Origin: Ctena decussata
Lineage: Eukaryota > Mollusca > Bivalvia > Lucinida > Lucinidae
DNA length: 64,000 bases
NCBI GenBank assembly: GCA_963989385.1
Contig: OZ022505.1
Coordinates: 57,105,737 to 57,169,736 of the forward strand
Reading direction: 5' to 3'
How positions within the stretch are numbered: position 1 is the stretch's first letter; each line of letters opens with the position of its first letter. A program made the position numbers and the translations under genes. The notes beneath the pieces are model-generated. The model did not search any database. It was not told the DNA's origin and saw only the letters and a list, made by a program, of their open reading frames with translations. Positions 21,816 through 33,672 of this stretch are shown here, one piece after another.

Positions 21816-24800
21816 TTAGTCTATACGGCCCACCAAGTGTCCCATAAAATAATTAAAACTGTAAACGCGGTCGTTTTGAAAAGTTGAACTTGCATCTATT
21901 CTAGAAGCTTTAAGCCACACTTTCTTGCCCTTTTCAAGGTAACCAACTGCGGACCCGGTTGAACATTTGTGATAATCTTTATCGCCTATGTCAAATGTGA
22001 CAATTCTGCTCCCATCTTCGACAAAGTTTATGGCGGCATATTTACCAGCATTGGTGCACAGACCCGCTGCAAAGGTATAAACACCATTTATTGGCACCGT
22101 AAATTTGCCTGCCTCCTTATCATAGACGTCAGCGTCGTTGAGTAAAATCTCTGTGAAGACAAGGTCATCATTCACTGACGGGCTGGTGTTAGACAACCAG
22201 TACGATGAAAACGCATATGAAGAGAGACTTGTCGGATCTGTAAATAAACAAATGTGAATGGTATCACATTAATTTTATACAATTTTTGACATCTGGAAAA
22301 ACTGTGACTCAAGTCATCATTTTTCTCTATTCGCATGTGCAGTTACTATATTTGTTTTTCACATAGGGTTCGTATAGTGCATGGAAATGTAGTTCGCTTG
22401 CCTATGCTACAGAACGCATACGACCTTAGGCGTCAGCATGTTAAAGCGTCAACACACTGTTTTTTTCCGGGTTCCGGATTTCCCAGACATGTATATCACA
22501 GAACGCTATGATTCGTCAACATTAAAGGGCGACACTCTGGACACCTCCAGACCGGAGACTATGTTAGCACGTTCGGCCCGGTATCTACCACTTCGGTCAA
22601 GCATGCGGACTAAGTATCCGGACTAGAAGTGTCCAGAGTGCTGCTATATACTAGAAATAATTCCATACAATTGTTACGTCAAGTATGAGTTTATGAAAGT
22701 TTAGTCTCATTTTCACATCAATATCAAAGTTAAAGAGATAAAATGCAACCTAAAGCTTTACCAGAACAACTGCAGGTCTCACATTAAATGTCTTCACACT
22801 TCCCCGATCGAGCATGAGGAATTAGTGTCCGGTCTGGAGGTGTTCAGAACGGCGCCCTATACTCCTCCCGTCCAATCGAGAGTGCATTATAAGCTCGTCG
22901 AGGTTTGTGTGGGGTCGAAGTGAAATCAATAAATATTTAATCTGTTTAACCACGATATGCAACTTAGGTGATGTAAGTATTCTGTGGCCACTAACAGTTG
23001 CCATAATGTCCTTTCTGTCCACAAGAATTCATTGCTTGGTTGACAGAGTTTCCAGCCGCTTGGCAAGGGGAAAACCTTTAGACAACAGGTAGGTTTCATG
23101 AGAAAATAATTTCAAGACTATACTAGTAGCTTGTCACATAGGATGCTTCCCAAATACCAATAACAATTTAGTGTCCAAGAAATATATGTGATAATTTCTG
23201 TGAATGAAATTCCCACAGAAAGAAAATAAACATCTAAACTTTGAAGTAGCAGCCACAATCTAACACGTTTAATATTGGCCTTTCATGAGAGATACTGAAA
23301 ATTGCAGGATCACTTACGCCCAGGTTCCCTGGACAAAGCGGATTTAACCCACCACTGACGACGAGTGGAATCTTCTACATGGCTCTTTGGACAGGTCCAG
23401 TTCTAGTTTTAGGGGTGTCAGGCTCCTTTTATATTTATCGATTCTCCTTTAAAAATCCAATATTTAAAGGTCAAATAAGATGGTAGTTTTTTTCATTTAA
23501 GAATAAAAGCTCATTGCTCTAAGAAACTGAATAATGAAACCCGCATCAAATTATCTTTGATAGTTTAAGAGATATAAAGTGTTGAAGTTGAACTTATTTA
23601 ACCACATGAGTGTATGTTTGAGTAGCCTCATTAATATATTCTTGAGGCCTCTTATGACATTATAGTTTCAAACTGAAATTCTAACTTTTTTAAAATGCAA
23701 TGTAAGTTATAGGTCAAAATTCCAAGAGAGTAATATTTTGCATTTTTGAAGTAGTGAAACTATTTACAACCTCATAAAACAAAATTTTATTCATACTTGC
23801 TGCACAAGCAACTAAATCTAAAAACATCCTTTTTGGTTTAAATGTATCAAAATTTAAATTAAAAAACTGTCAGTAAATGTAAATCTACTCGAAAAGTCTC
23901 CAACTGTGAATGTTTTTATGTATAAAAATTAGGGATTCTGAAGCGGTTTAAAAATAATTTTTTACATTTTTTAAACCTTTCATTTAAAATTTATATTAAG
24001 CTTCAAATTATGGATGCAAGTTTCTCAAAACATTCTCTGGCCTGTGAATCATGATTAAACAGCTCAACAGCGTAGCATAGCAACACTCTAAACATTTTAA
24101 ATTGGACTTGCCTTGGATTTAAAATTCATTTATAAAAAAAAAAAAACATCTGTGACTTCACAGAATAGTACATTGTGGTTGAAAATCTACCAGAAAGGAA
24201 GGAAGATAATTCATGTTTTTACATAACTTTAGAACGGACATGAATGTTTGGATGCGATTTTTAGCAATATGGTTCTCTTTGTGTTTTTTATCACTGCAGC
24301 AAAGACATGTTTATGTGGTCACCTCCATTAAGGGGTCACCTGCCTTTAGCAACCACCTTTTTCTAGTCCCTTGAACCAAAATACAGGGCAAATTAATCTG
24401 TATAAAGGGGTCACATGTCTGAAGCAACCATTTTTGGGCTGCCCTTGGATGACCCCTCAAGACAGGTTTGAGTATATTTAAAAACATTCTGCTTATTTGA
24501 CCTTTAAAGTAAATAGATTTGACCCACATAATTTGTGGTGTCTGATCTTCAATGTTTTTAGTGTCTCTTTTTGTGGGTAGCAACCGGAGAACAGTGACAA
24601 AGATATAATATATCTAACAAGTATCTCGTGCAAATAAACGCTGACAACCGCTAGGCCATGGTCAATGCAAATAAATATAGTTATATTTGACATATTTCTC
24701 AGACTCTAACTCTATCGTCCGCGCTAACAGTTTTACACCTTAAATGAGGTACCGTATTTATTCCACTAAAAACGTTTTTCTTCCATCGCTAGAATGACGC

Positions 24801-25398
24801 CAAACATCTAAATCAGTCATAGAAAATTATGTTACGGGAAGAGGTTTTCCTATCTATTAAAAACAATCCTAAAAGTGTATATCCGTTTATAAGACGAAGC
24901 TACATTTTTGGGATTGTTTTGGAAAGAAAAATCCTTATAACCGAAAAGATGTAGACGCCGTGATGAGATAGACTACAGCCACTCACGGGGAGGCCTGATT
25001 TGGGCAACCAAATGTAATGCTAAAATACTCCTAACGCATCAGGACATTTTTCTGTAGATAGATTTGCAATAAAAAAGCTCAAACTAAAATGTCAGTTCCA
25101 TCTTACCTCCCAAACTAGCAAGTTTTTGTCCGTAGTCCTCAATCGTTGTTTTAACTCTTTCAATATCACGTGTAACCTCCGCCATCTCAGCTTTTACCAT
25201 TTCTAGATCTTGCTTCACCTGTGTTGTAAATGTATCAACTTCCCTAAACATCAGTTCATTCGCATGCTCCATTCTAATTATCTTTTCTAACATCTTCTCC
25301 TCGTAGTCAAATCTAGAGCATTTGGGTTCGCCATTCGGGCGACCTAACCCCTTCTCAACGAGAAAGACTGCCAAAATCAGTGTTACCGTGAAGAACAT
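21816..25398 (-). CDS. C1q-domain-containing secreted protein, two coding exons
   Basis: Coding exon 1 is 25398 down to 25107 and exon 2 is 22237 down to 21816, joined in phase 1 to give 237 residues. Exon 1 starts with a hydrophobic signal peptide (MFFTVTLILAVFLVEKGLG, residues 1-19), then a Cys-containing segment and a heptad-rich helical stretch (about 30-96), probably an oligomerising coiled coil in place of collagen. The donor is GTAAGA (25106-25101). The acceptor is TTGTTTATTTACAG, with AG at 22239-22238. Exon 2 encodes a full C1q head (about 103-237) with SYAFSSYWL, DVYDKEAGKFTVPINGVYTF and a closing hydrophobic strand before TAA. The total matches the usual bivalve C1qDC size. Such proteins are secreted lectin-like recognition molecules of innate immunity; the ligand here is unknown. 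A minus-strand GTAAGT at 25500-25495 suggests a short 5' UTR intron, but its acceptor is weak. Confidence 0.92.
22526..22858. mobile_element. 333-bp MITE in the C1q intron
   Basis: Terminal inverted repeats of 31 bases at 22526-22556 and 22828-22858 differ at four positions. Both ends read AGGGCG and then ACACCTCCAGACCGGA toward the inside. The internal sequence has a second, partly inverted CTAGAAGTGTCCAGAGTG segment. There is no coding capacity. It lies in the single C1q intron and does not touch the splice sites. Confidence 0.78.
22859..24300. other. Remainder of the C1q intron, AT-rich
   Basis: No exon-like or repeat structure was recognised. There are only short frames without domain content. 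Confidence 0.45.
24310..24460. repeat. Two diverged ~75-bp direct repeats in the C1q intron
   Basis: Segments near 24330 and 24402 share AAGGGGTCAC, a GCAACCA.TTTT block and a following C/T-rich stretch ending in CCCTT. They are old and could be the remains of a short tandem array. Confidence 0.45.
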
Positions 25399-25571
25399 AC
25401 TTATGTAGTTTACTCCAACGTTTCTAAACTAAAACTAAATGCAAACGCATAAAATAGGTTCACTAAATGTGATCCTCTTAAGGTGAATGGAAATACTTAC
25501 AGAGGACATACTGTTACACTAAACAAATTGTCTCCTATTTCATCGGTGCTTCCATTTAAAAGAATTCTCTA
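25399..25571. promoter_or_regulatory. Upstream region of the C1q gene
   Basis: This is the 5' flank on the minus strand. It holds a possible 5' UTR splice donor (25500-25495) and a TTTAAA-type AT box near 25555. No convincing TATA box or binding-site cluster is visible, so the promoter is placed by position only. Confidence 0.3.
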
Positions 25572-25610
25572 CCCCCCCCCCCCCCCCCCCCGCCCCCACT
25601 CCACTCCCCC
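25572..25610. repeat. Poly-C tract
   Basis: A run of about 20 C is followed by further C-rich sequence to 25610. It lies about 175 bases upstream of the C1q start codon and may be prone to length change. Confidence 0.85.
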
Positions 25611-26845
25611 CCCGAGGGAGCAAATTATTTCCTTTAAAGAGTAGCCCCAAATTTAGGAAAGCTTCGTCTTCAAGGAAAGCGAAAAAGAAGTCAAAAGTTG
25701 TCCTTCTTTGCAAAAGTAGCAGAAAAGATTTAGGTAGATCCAGTCACCTTAAAACATTTGTTTACCTGCGATGAAATGATTGGCCGAACGTTACTGGATC
25801 TGTATAAGCTTTATCATATGAGAAAACAATATATAAATTATGATAAAATCTGGCATCTCCAGACTTACAGCTATCAATTTATGTTTTACAGGTGCACTTG
25901 ATAAAAGGGATAAGTCATTCCAGTAAGGCAACACTGAACAGCTAACAATCCCGGAGAAAACAGAACATGAAAAGAAAAAGCGTACTTCTTATTATTTTTA
26001 TTTATTTATTTATGTATGTATTTATTATTATTATGATTTCTATTATTATTGTTATATTTATTATTATTAATTAATTAAATTATTTATTTATTATTTTTTT
26101 CTTTTTGTTTTTGCATTTTGTCAATATCCATATTTTCCTCAAAAGACAAAAAGTAGGGTTGTTAAATGAAAACACTAATTTACATAAAATAAGCAAATCA
26201 AAGACAAAAAAATAATGAAACTTATTATAATAAAAATGATAATAATAATAATAATAATGATAATAATAATAATGATGATTATAATAATAATAAAGTAATT
26301 AAATCACAAATCACATTGATATATTTTACAAGGGTGGGAGCTTACCGTAGGTTCAGGAGGGTGTTATTTTTAAAGGAATTAAAGAAAACAAATTCATTTG
26401 CTCTAGGAGCTTGAATACAAATTTAAACCTTAAAGAGTTCCTTCAAGAGCAGAGAACACATTCAAAAGAAGTAATATGGGACATACTTTAAAGTTTCGGC
26501 TATTGAAGCCTCGGCTATTGACCCTGACAATATCTGGCGACAAAAGCCAGAAGGGGCATACTGTAATTTCTAAACTTTTAATAAAGCAGTCATTTCAAAG
26601 ACTGATTAGAATCAAAAAAAGTCAACATGATTAAAAAATCAACAAATAAATAAATAAATAAATAAATAAAAAAAAATAACAAAAAAAATAAATAAAAAAA
26701 AATAAAATAAAATAAAACGGTGAACTACATGTAGAATAAGTCTAAACCAATAAAATATTTCTGACTTCTCAGAATATATCCTCTGATCTCAAATAACTAA
26801 ACATAAGATATAATATACACTACGGATGGTTCACGGAGAGACGTT
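25611..26845. other. AT-rich stretch with simple repeats
   Basis: There is an old hairpin-family copy near 25612-25660, TTTA/TTATTA-rich DNA at 25988-26100, an (AAT)n microsatellite at 26238-26295 and an (AAAT)n-rich run at 26645-26720. No gene is supported. Confidence 0.6.
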
Positions 26846-26851
26846 TCTAGG

Positions 26852-27056
26852 CAATCACACAGCAGATAAAATGCACTTCTATAGCTGAAGTACTGCTCAG
26901 ATGCACAGCTGGACAGCTGGCAATCACACAGCAGATAAAATGCACTTCTATGGCTGAAGTACTGCTCGGATGCACAGCTGGACAGCTGGCAATCACACAG
27001 CAGATAAAATGCACTTCTATGGCTAAAGTATTGCTCAGATGCACAGCTGGACCATA
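26852..27056 (+). repeat. 69-bp tandem repeat, three units
   Basis: Three nearly identical units begin at 26852, 26921 and 26990 with CAATCACACAGCAGATAAAA and contain GCACTTCTATGGCTGAAGTA or near variants. Because 69 is a multiple of three, several frames stay open across the array on both strands; the repeated peptide is a by-product of the repeat. Confidence 0.92.
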
Positions 27057-27077
27057 CACTCACAGGAAACATAATTT

Positions 27078-27314
27078 GAGCCGCAACACGACAAAACCAA
27101 CAATGTGGTTGTGCGACCAGCGCAGACTTAGATCAGCCTGGGCATCCGCCCAGTTTGATCAGACTCTTCGTTGAGTGTTCAATGAGTAGCTAAGAGTCTA
27201 AGGTACCTCCATGCGGACAGCGAAGGCTCTGATCAGACTGGGCGGATGCCCAGGCTGATCTGCGTCTGCGCTGGGCGCACAACCACATTGTTGGTTTTGT
27301 CGTGTCGCGGCTCA
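27078..27314 (+). mobile_element. Foldback MITE, forward copy
   Basis: Full-length copy with ends GAGCCGCAACACG and CGTGTCGCGGCTCA and arms that pair through CCTGGGCATCCGCCCAG and CTGATCAGACT segments. It begins about 20 bases after the 69-bp array. Confidence 0.88.
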
Positions 27315-28240
27315 ATTAGTATGCTGACGACTGTGTTGGTTTAAACTTTATTTCATTTGTATAAGAATACATGCAAAAACACAAACATCAAAGTCATAAC
27401 TATCATGCAACCTTATACAAAAGGGATTCAGAAAAAACCCTGATGACTGTGTTATATGTACCAATGAATAAAATAGCAAACCTGTAGCTGAATTTTGCAA
27501 GATAGATAGCAATTAATGCACATTGATATGGCATGTCAAATGTTGCATTATTCAATATTTTTTATATTTTTATGCTTGATTTTCTTTCATTTGTATTGTA
27601 TATTTTCATATTTCCATCGTATATTTTTGTTTCCATTCTATAATCGAGCATTTGTATCAAGATCTGTTCTTTTCTATCGTATAAGATTTGTTTTTATTCT
27701 ATATATTCGATTATTTCTATTTAATAATTAATGGTTTGTATGCTAGATTGTTTCATTACTATTCATTGACTTTCGTTTTTATTTCATATTTTTATTCAAA
27801 TTCTAAATTACGATATTTGTATTGTCTAATTGTGAATTGCATATAATATTTTCATATTTTTATTAAACTTCTGTTCCTTCGTATCCTACATTATTTCATT
27901 TATATTGTATATTCCCTCATTTGTATCCTATATTTCGATATTTAGATTCTGAACTGGGTGATTAATATTTGATATGTTCGTATTTGCTTTCAATCTTATC
28001 TGATTTCTATTCTTAATTGTTTCATTTCTATTATACATTTTTATTTCTTTTCTTTTCTTTATTTCTAGCTTTGTATTTAGTAATTATTATTTCTACTTGA
28101 TGTTTTCCATTTATATTTGTAAATTGCTTTATTCATACTCAAAACTCGTTGATTTTTTATTATATTTAGTCGCATTTGCATTCATTAAGACGACTAATTA
28201 TATTCAGTTACAATCTTACATTTGTATGGTATAATTTTTT
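27315..28240. repeat. T-rich degenerate repeat-like stretch
   Basis: From about 27540 to 28230 the plus strand is extremely T-rich and keeps returning to variants of TTCATTTTTATTCTATATT every 25-35 bases. It looks like a decayed short-period satellite or expanded T-rich simple sequence. The hydrophobic open frame at 27516-27731 is a product of this composition. Confidence 0.5.
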
Positions 28241-29620
28241 GTATATTTTGTTACATGGCATTTCATTGGCCAAGAGTATACTCCATCTTAAAGGGCTACC
28301 TCATCCATAGAATCAAGCAGGAATTCATGAAAGAACATTATTTTCTGAAAGAAGCAGGTGGAGTTAATAAGGATTACTTCGGCACATTTATATTGGTCAG
28401 CTATGAAATTAACTGACATTTCTATTATGGTTCACAGCTAAAGATATCCATATAACTGAATATATAAGGTTTATTGAATCAAGAATGAAGGCTATTTGTG
28501 AGAAAAATACTTTTTCAAATAAACAAAGCATATATCAGGTCCTTGACCAATTTTATAAATAAGCTGGTGCGCGTGCAAACGTAGCTTTGGCCTAGCAGGC
28601 AGATGCAGCTGAACCATCGTTGTAGCAATGCTGATACACCGTTGTTTTGTCTTTGTGCAGCCACTGGAGATGGATACACACACAGTGAGTATTCAGCTCT
28701 TTTACTCATCCGCAAAGGTAATTAAGGCACTTTATCTCAGTAACAAATCGGGGGAGTCTAAAAAGACAAGCAAAGGGCAGGACTTAACACCAGCTGCAGT
28801 GTAAGAAAGAACAATCCTCAGTTTAATGTGCTATAATGAAATAGTAGCGATATTCCACTAGTGCAAAAATGCTATCACTGTCTGCTTTCCTTCTTGCGCT
28901 GCTGCTAAAAAAGTATTTGTGGTGCCCATTTGTTCAAAATGAGACGAAAACGATGAAAAATAATTATAGCTATATAATAAAAGGGCATTACACGGATATT
29001 GAATAATATCATCCCTCTCTGGCATATCTACGGACGCTCGGGAGCTGGCGTCCTTCGATATCCCAACTCGATATAATATACCCTAAAATCAGTGCAATAG
29101 CCCTATTATACCGCTTCATTTCAAAGGATGCTGTTTTGTCTTGCAAAATGACTGTTTCACAGTTCTACAAATAAAATAAGAGACTGTAATGACGAGACGT
29201 TAACCGAATTTCTGTTCGCTCGTCGAGCAGGTCAGTTAATAGTTGATAAATACGGCGTTGAAATACATTAAAGTAAAGCTCGGAGCAAATAATATCCATT
29301 AACTGTACATGAAAATTACGTTATTGAATTAGTAGAGACATGATACTTTTAGGAAAATGTCTGCTTATTAAAGAATTTTACTCCAGAACCTTGACCACAT
29401 TATATACCACTGACAATACAAATGTGTAAGATGTTGAGTGCTGTTATTTCCGAGTGCTGTTTTGATTACTGAATATTGCACTATCCTTATCATTGAGAAA
29501 CTATAATCGTAAAGGTATACATACCACTTTATTCTGTACGTAAACATCAAGCTTATAATGGCTTGACCTAACCTTGTACCATATGATACCAAAATTTAAA
29601 TGTTTAGGAAATTTTGGAAC
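28241..29620. other. Unassigned non-coding stretch
   Basis: No coding gene, RNA gene or clear repeat was found. Confidence 0.4.
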
Positions 29621-29622
29621 AA

Positions 29623-30387
29623 GGAACACCACTGTCTGGATCGTGATCCGGAACGTCTTTTTTAGGAAACGGAACAGGCCACCAAAGATGGCGGACCGGT
29701 TTACACATGTTAGGTAGGTGCTTCGTTTTATCGAATTTTCTGACTGAATGTCGTTCGGATCATTTAAACGAGCATACATGTTTAAGCGATCGAAGAATAC
29801 ATTTCTACATATAAAACAGGCAGTGATGTGGTGCAAAGTATACACACTCGCTAGTATTGGCATATTTTTCAAGTCTTTTGTTGTGCAGTTTTAATTTTTA
29901 GCGGTGATCCAAATATTTCTCGACTTTCCTAAAAGCTTTTCATATTTTTTTGTATTTTTTTTTTTATAAAATACGATGCCCAATGCAATTCTGTCTCTGA
30001 CCCAGAATACCGTGTTTAAATCTCTTGGCTTGTTTTGGAGAAATATTCATTTTTATTTGCCGTGTAATTTGCATTTGTCACCGGAACATATTCGCTAGTT
30101 CAACACAAATTATGTGTATGTGTGCAGCAAAATGTCAACGGAACATCTCGCAAAAATTCAAGAAAATGTCAATGGATTTCGCAACATTACTGCTAGTTTG
30201 ATATGGAGAAATGTATTCTTCGTTTGCTGATATGGCTAGTTTGACTGATGCATACGATACACAGTCATAAAATTCGATAAAACGAAGCGTCAACCTAGCG
30301 TGTGTAGACTGGTCCGCCCTATTTGGTGGGCTGTTCCGTTTCCTAAAAAAGATATACCGGATCTCGATCAAGACAGTGTACACCACC
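29623..30387. mobile_element. ~765-bp element with ~120-bp terminal inverted repeats
   Basis: The left (29623-29744) and right (30264-30387) ends are inverted copies at roughly 80%. The best stretch is CTTTTTTAGGAAACGGAACA near 29657 and its complement TGTTCCGTTTCCTAAAAAAG near 30332, followed by GGGCGGACC-type and CTTCGTTTTATCGAATTTT blocks. No transposase frame lies inside. It is probably a non-autonomous DNA transposon of some age. Confidence 0.72.
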
Positions 30388-32758
30388 AGATATAATAACA
30401 ATAATAACAATGGTGTAAATAAATAAAGTCGAAGGTGTAAGGGTTCACCATTATATTTTTCCACAATTTGTCCAAAGGATACATTTTTGTGAGTTCCTTC
30501 AGAATTCATTATGCTGCACGCTTCTTGTGATGAAGAAATCTTCTAAAAATGTGTTTCATTCGAAAAAGGAGCAAATTCTTTCTTTGAAAATTGCCTTTCA
30601 TTGAGAAGGAAGGCAAAACTGAAATGGTGGAGTTGCTTCCACCTGAAATTGTACCAATTAACCTAAAATACACAATCGATATTATAACTGACCGATCCAA
30701 GGTCTCCATATGTTGAGATTCCTCTTTGTTATACTAAGCATATCTTCTATCGCAAATGTACTGCCGTCAACCTATTCTAAAAACGAGACAACTAAAATGC
30801 AGTCAACCCTAGATATTTCGAAGTCAAGGTCAACTCAAACTATTGATATCCCAAAGTAAATTTTCTGGCTTCAGACAAAATTACATTTACTGTGAGATAA
30901 CAGCATTTTGAGATAACACGAAGTGAAGTGTTAAAGAAAATTGAGGAAGGGATAAAAATCTAATTTTTTGATGTAAGAGAGTATTTATAGTTATCAATGT
31001 TTGAGATAACGAAAGTCATTTGTAAGTTCAGTGGAGATGCAGATGGAATGACAAACGAAGTTTATTCTACCCTTGAATTCCAGACAAAAGAAAATGAAAT
31101 TATAATCGAAGGTACGTACAGCCAATATCCCCATACTGAGACGACAACTAATTTGCATGTGGTTTAATGGTCTTTTAGAGTATGCATTATATGATGACAT
31201 GTCAATGAAATTTAAGCTCTTATGAATACCAACAACATGTGTGACTGGTTCTGAATAAAATGATTTCAGACGTATTCTCTCAAAATTTGCAAAGTTCTTA
31301 TTAACTTGACTTTTGACAACAACTTATCTTAATTGCTCCCTATGCAAATATTAATTCGCTGTCATATTTGACGTTTATGATAGTAAGCTACGCTTATGTA
31401 GAACAAGAACTGAAAATCAGTAGATATGGCGAGGGGATCAGTATCCAATTACACTACGGAACATACGTCAAAGAGACAATCCTCAGAGCCATTTGGAATG
31501 ATACACATGGTACACAATTTGAAATAATGGCCGACGACGTCAAACCATAATCAGTAAAGATCGTTCTGTTGTAATTATATACATGTAAAACGTTACATCA
31601 CATGCCCTCACCAAAGGTACAATGCCTCGAACCGCGGTAACTGTAGCTACAGCTGATTGCCAGCTACCCATTGAAGTGTGTACTGGCTGCAACCAAGAAC
31701 TGAATCTGATTGGTCAATCTGTATATGTGGGAGGAAATGCCACTTAACAGCTACCATCTATTACTAGCTATAGTTCCAAGGGAAGTCGGGTCAGCATTTC
31801 GAAAAGCCGCTCAATAGAGCATTCCAAGGTCGGTGTTAACAGATGATTTACATACAGATGCCCGCGATGGCAGTAAATTTTTTCTACAGAAAAACAACCA
31901 CGATCCGCTACTATTACATTTATTTTAGTTCAAAAGTACGCGCAAGTGACATTTTGTACTTACAGATTATCCAGCCATGGCTTTTCACAGAAATTTATTG
32001 ACATAGACTCGCAGCCCAGACAGAGCCGTATGTTTCAGCATGACACTTCACAGTCGCCCATAAAACAGTTTTGTTGTAGTTTAACAATTCTGTCATTTAT
32101 TTAATCAGTCGTTCAAAGGACAGACGTCAAAACTATCTGGCATTTCCTTGTATTTCCTTGCTGAAAGTGCACATCATATTGTGCATTGGACAATAAAATC
32201 GCTTTTAGGATGCATACACTAATGGCAGGAAATAAGGAGAAAATGGCATTCAAGTGCACAAAGGGAACTGCACTATTAGCTTGGGATAGTTTGGTGTAAC
32301 CTTGCACATGATGCATGCACTCGGCTAACAAGATAGACATCCTAGTCATGATCACGTGTTAATAACGGTTAGTATATTACGTTTTTATTAAAAATAACCT
32401 CAAACCAGATAAGAACATAAGCTAAATCTTTGGCCTATAAAGGCCATTTTCAATGTCATAAAACGCAAATACCCAGTACTAATGTCCATAGTCTGAAGCC
32501 TTTGTGTTTGGTTTATAAAATGAGGTCATTTACCAGTAAACTCAGGAAAAGTGACAATGTTTTCCGAAGTATCCTGTTAAATTGCTTCATTTAAAAACTG
32601 ATAGTATTCGGTATAGACTAAGCCTAAGGACGTTAGTGCGGGGTTGTGTCCTGTTAACAATCTTTGATATAAGAGAATACATAGCGATTTCACTCCCTCT
32701 CTCACTCACTGACGTTACCTAAGAAAGGTCACAAAGCACAAGCAACCAAAGACACTAA
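30388..32758. other. Non-coding stretch with one hairpin-family repeat
   Basis: A diverged hairpin-family repeat sits near 30565-30670 (GGAGCAAATTCTTTC). The open frame at 31368-31550 (60 residues) has no ATG, no domain and no splice signals that convince me. Nothing else is recognised. Confidence 0.4.
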
Positions 32759-32995
32759 GTGTCGCGACACGGCAAAACCAACAAAGTGGTTGTGCGCCCA
32801 GCGTACACTCAGATCAGCCTGGGCATCTGCCCAGTCTGATCAGACTCTTTGCTAAACGCTTAAAGGATAATTAAGGCTCTAAGCTACCCCCATGCGGACA
32901 GCAAAGACTCTGATCAGACTGGGCGGATGTCCAGGATGATCTGAGTCTGCGCTGGGCGCACAACCACTTTATTGGTTTTGTCGTGCCGCGGCTCA
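32759..32995 (+). mobile_element. Foldback MITE, forward copy
   Basis: Ends read GTCGCGACACGGC and GTCGTGCCGCGGCTCA. The inner arms and the asymmetric centre match the family, with a few substitutions. The outermost GAGCC on the left has decayed. Confidence 0.85.
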
Positions 32996-33099
32996 GCCTA
33001 AATGAGGAATCAGATAAAAATGGAACAGCACATTTTCTATAACAGAAACAAACAGTAACAGTCAGCGACATAATGACACAATACGCATTAGACAGTAGA

Positions 33100-33320
33100 C
33101 ATACTCTGGTCTACTCTGCTACTTTGCCCACGGAGCGGGAGCCGAACCAAAAGGTCGCCCCGAAGCGGTTACCGGGTTAGGTGGTGTTACAACCGGATCT
33201 ACGAAGCTTCAGCAATGATCTCTTGTGATTCCGATGTAGCTCTAGATTAGGAGATTTTGCATTGCGGCGCCTCATATCTCATCCGAAAGACCTCAGTAAA
33301 GGTAAAATATAGAAAGTCAT
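33100..33320 (-). mobile_element. Possible diverged SINE
   Basis: On the minus strand the string GAGGTCTTTCGGATGAGA matches the body of the SINE at 44444-44603 (GGTCTTTCGGATGAGACT). The tRNA-like head cannot be recognised with confidence. Confidence 0.3.
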
Positions 33321-33525
33321 AACAAATATATTTAGGACCCACTGACTATTTGAAGCCGAAGTAGTTTGACCACTGTGGACCCCAACTTCAGACATTTACG
33401 GACAAATTTCAAACTTCTGTAACACAGAGTTAGGTGAACCTGTCATTTATTCAGAGATGAGACTCGCCGTGGCGCATTTAAAGACTCGGCAAACCATAAC
33501 CCCTGGATGAGTAAAGTCATCCAGG

Positions 33526-33672
33526 TAGGGTCAAGTCAGGTAAATTCGGACAGCAGGTAAATTCGGACATACCATTGCAAACAGTGGAAATCCAGATGAG
33601 ACGGCTCATAATGTCACTGTCCGAATTTACCTGCTGTCCGAATTTAGCTGACTTTTAGCTGACTTGACCCTA
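33526..33672. mobile_element. 147-bp hairpin MITE
   Basis: Arms TAGGGTCAAGTCAGG and the inverted CTGACTTGACCCTA delimit the element. Inside each arm GGTAAATTCGGACAGCAGG or its complement is repeated. The right arm has a small direct duplication (AGCTGACTTTT). The TA at both outer edges suggests a mariner-type target, but the TA could also be part of the terminal repeat. Confidence 0.82.

Noticed and set aside
31368..31550. 60-residue frame as a possible exon
   Set aside because: No ATG, no recognisable domain, and no convincing acceptor and donor pair in phase.
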